Below the pieces are notes generated by a model, which did no database searches, had not been told where the DNA came from, and saw nothing but the letters and a program-made list of their open reading frames with translations. The translations under genes were made by a program, and so were the position numbers. From Bacteroidales bacterium (GTDB lineage: Bacteria; Bacteroidota; Bacteroidia; Bacteroidales; Muribaculaceae), in contig JAAVFL010000005.1 in NCBI GenBank assembly GCA_014800795.1, positions 62,001-126,000 of the forward strand: a DNA stretch of 64,000 nucleotides, given 5' to 3'. Shown one piece after another: positions 63,978 through 64,000 of the stretch (position 1 is its first letter; every line of letters starts with the position of its first letter).

Positions 63978-64000
63978 ATCGTCGTTTTAAGTAGAATCCT

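Noticed and set aside
1-64000. CRISPR array or restriction-modification system
   Set aside because: No regularly spaced direct repeats with unique spacers and no methyltransferase-endonuclease pair were found.

Overview
The window is a piece of a Bacteroidota chromosome, most likely a gut member of the Bacteroidales; gene content and promoter style fit the Muribaculaceae, but I cannot fix the genus. The support is Bacteroidota -7 promoter elements of the form TAnnTTTG (often with TTG or TTTG 19-21 bases upstream), type IX secretion genes (PorV, PorZ) with several cargo-like proteins ending in sorting domains, Bacteroidota-specific families (DUF2723, DUF4294, DUF4924, DUF4369, PCMD), and almost no Shine-Dalgarno sites. 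No rRNA, tRNA, CRISPR array, integrase or classical insertion sequence was seen.

Layout. 0-3 kb: a HAD phosphatase and aroB, convergent with pfkA. 3-8.5 kb: one very large secreted multidomain protein followed by a perfect 70-bp palindrome. 8.7-11.2 kb: an 824-residue protein resembling a crAss-like phage virion ('stabilization') protein. 11.3-18.3 kb: a sorting-domain protein, an M60-like metallopeptidase, a DUF2723 membrane protein and a polysaccharide deacetylase. 18.3-23.2 kb: queG, a REP-associated (RAYT) transposase flanked by its probable repeats, a YifB/ComM ATPase and a lipoprotein. 23.2-24.0 kb: non-coding, with a strong minus-strand promoter and stem-loops that suggest an RNA gene.

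24.0-29.3 kb is the most unusual part: a small acidic protein, a 22-codon ORF, a major-capsid-like protein with an N-terminal membrane segment, a 181-residue protein, a portal-like protein and two small crAss-like virion-type proteins. All are intact, on one strand, and mixed with host-style promoters and terminators. There is no terminase, integrase, replication or lysis gene. With the 824-residue protein this looks like a retained or domesticated crAss-like virion module rather than an ordinary prophage.

29.4-37 kb: an NlpE-like lipoprotein, a LolC/E-type permease, rbfA, a DUF4294 protein, nadB, a decayed sorting-domain fragment and a GH99/71-like glycosidase. 37-40.8 kb: a plus-strand operon of divIC/ftsB-like, a membrane protein, dapB, lepB and a WbqC-family gene. 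40.8-48.6 kb: DUF4924, porZ, rdgB, leuS and nadA. 48.6-49.05 kb: an AT-rich gap with clustered DnaA-box-like 9-mers (candidate oriC, unproven). 49-64 kb, all minus strand: an outer-membrane barrel, secG, a TPR-like protein, lptE, a sigma-54 activator, an acyltransferase, a PCMD protein, ispF, porV, xerD, a methyltransferase-like protein, a YfhO protein, a receiver-only response regulator and a secreted GH13 alpha-amylase.

Most genes serve housekeeping and envelope biogenesis (SecG, LepB, Lol, LptE, T9SS) plus secreted glycan- and protein-degrading enzymes, as expected of a gut commensal. Names rest on motif and family recognition from memory; no search was run.
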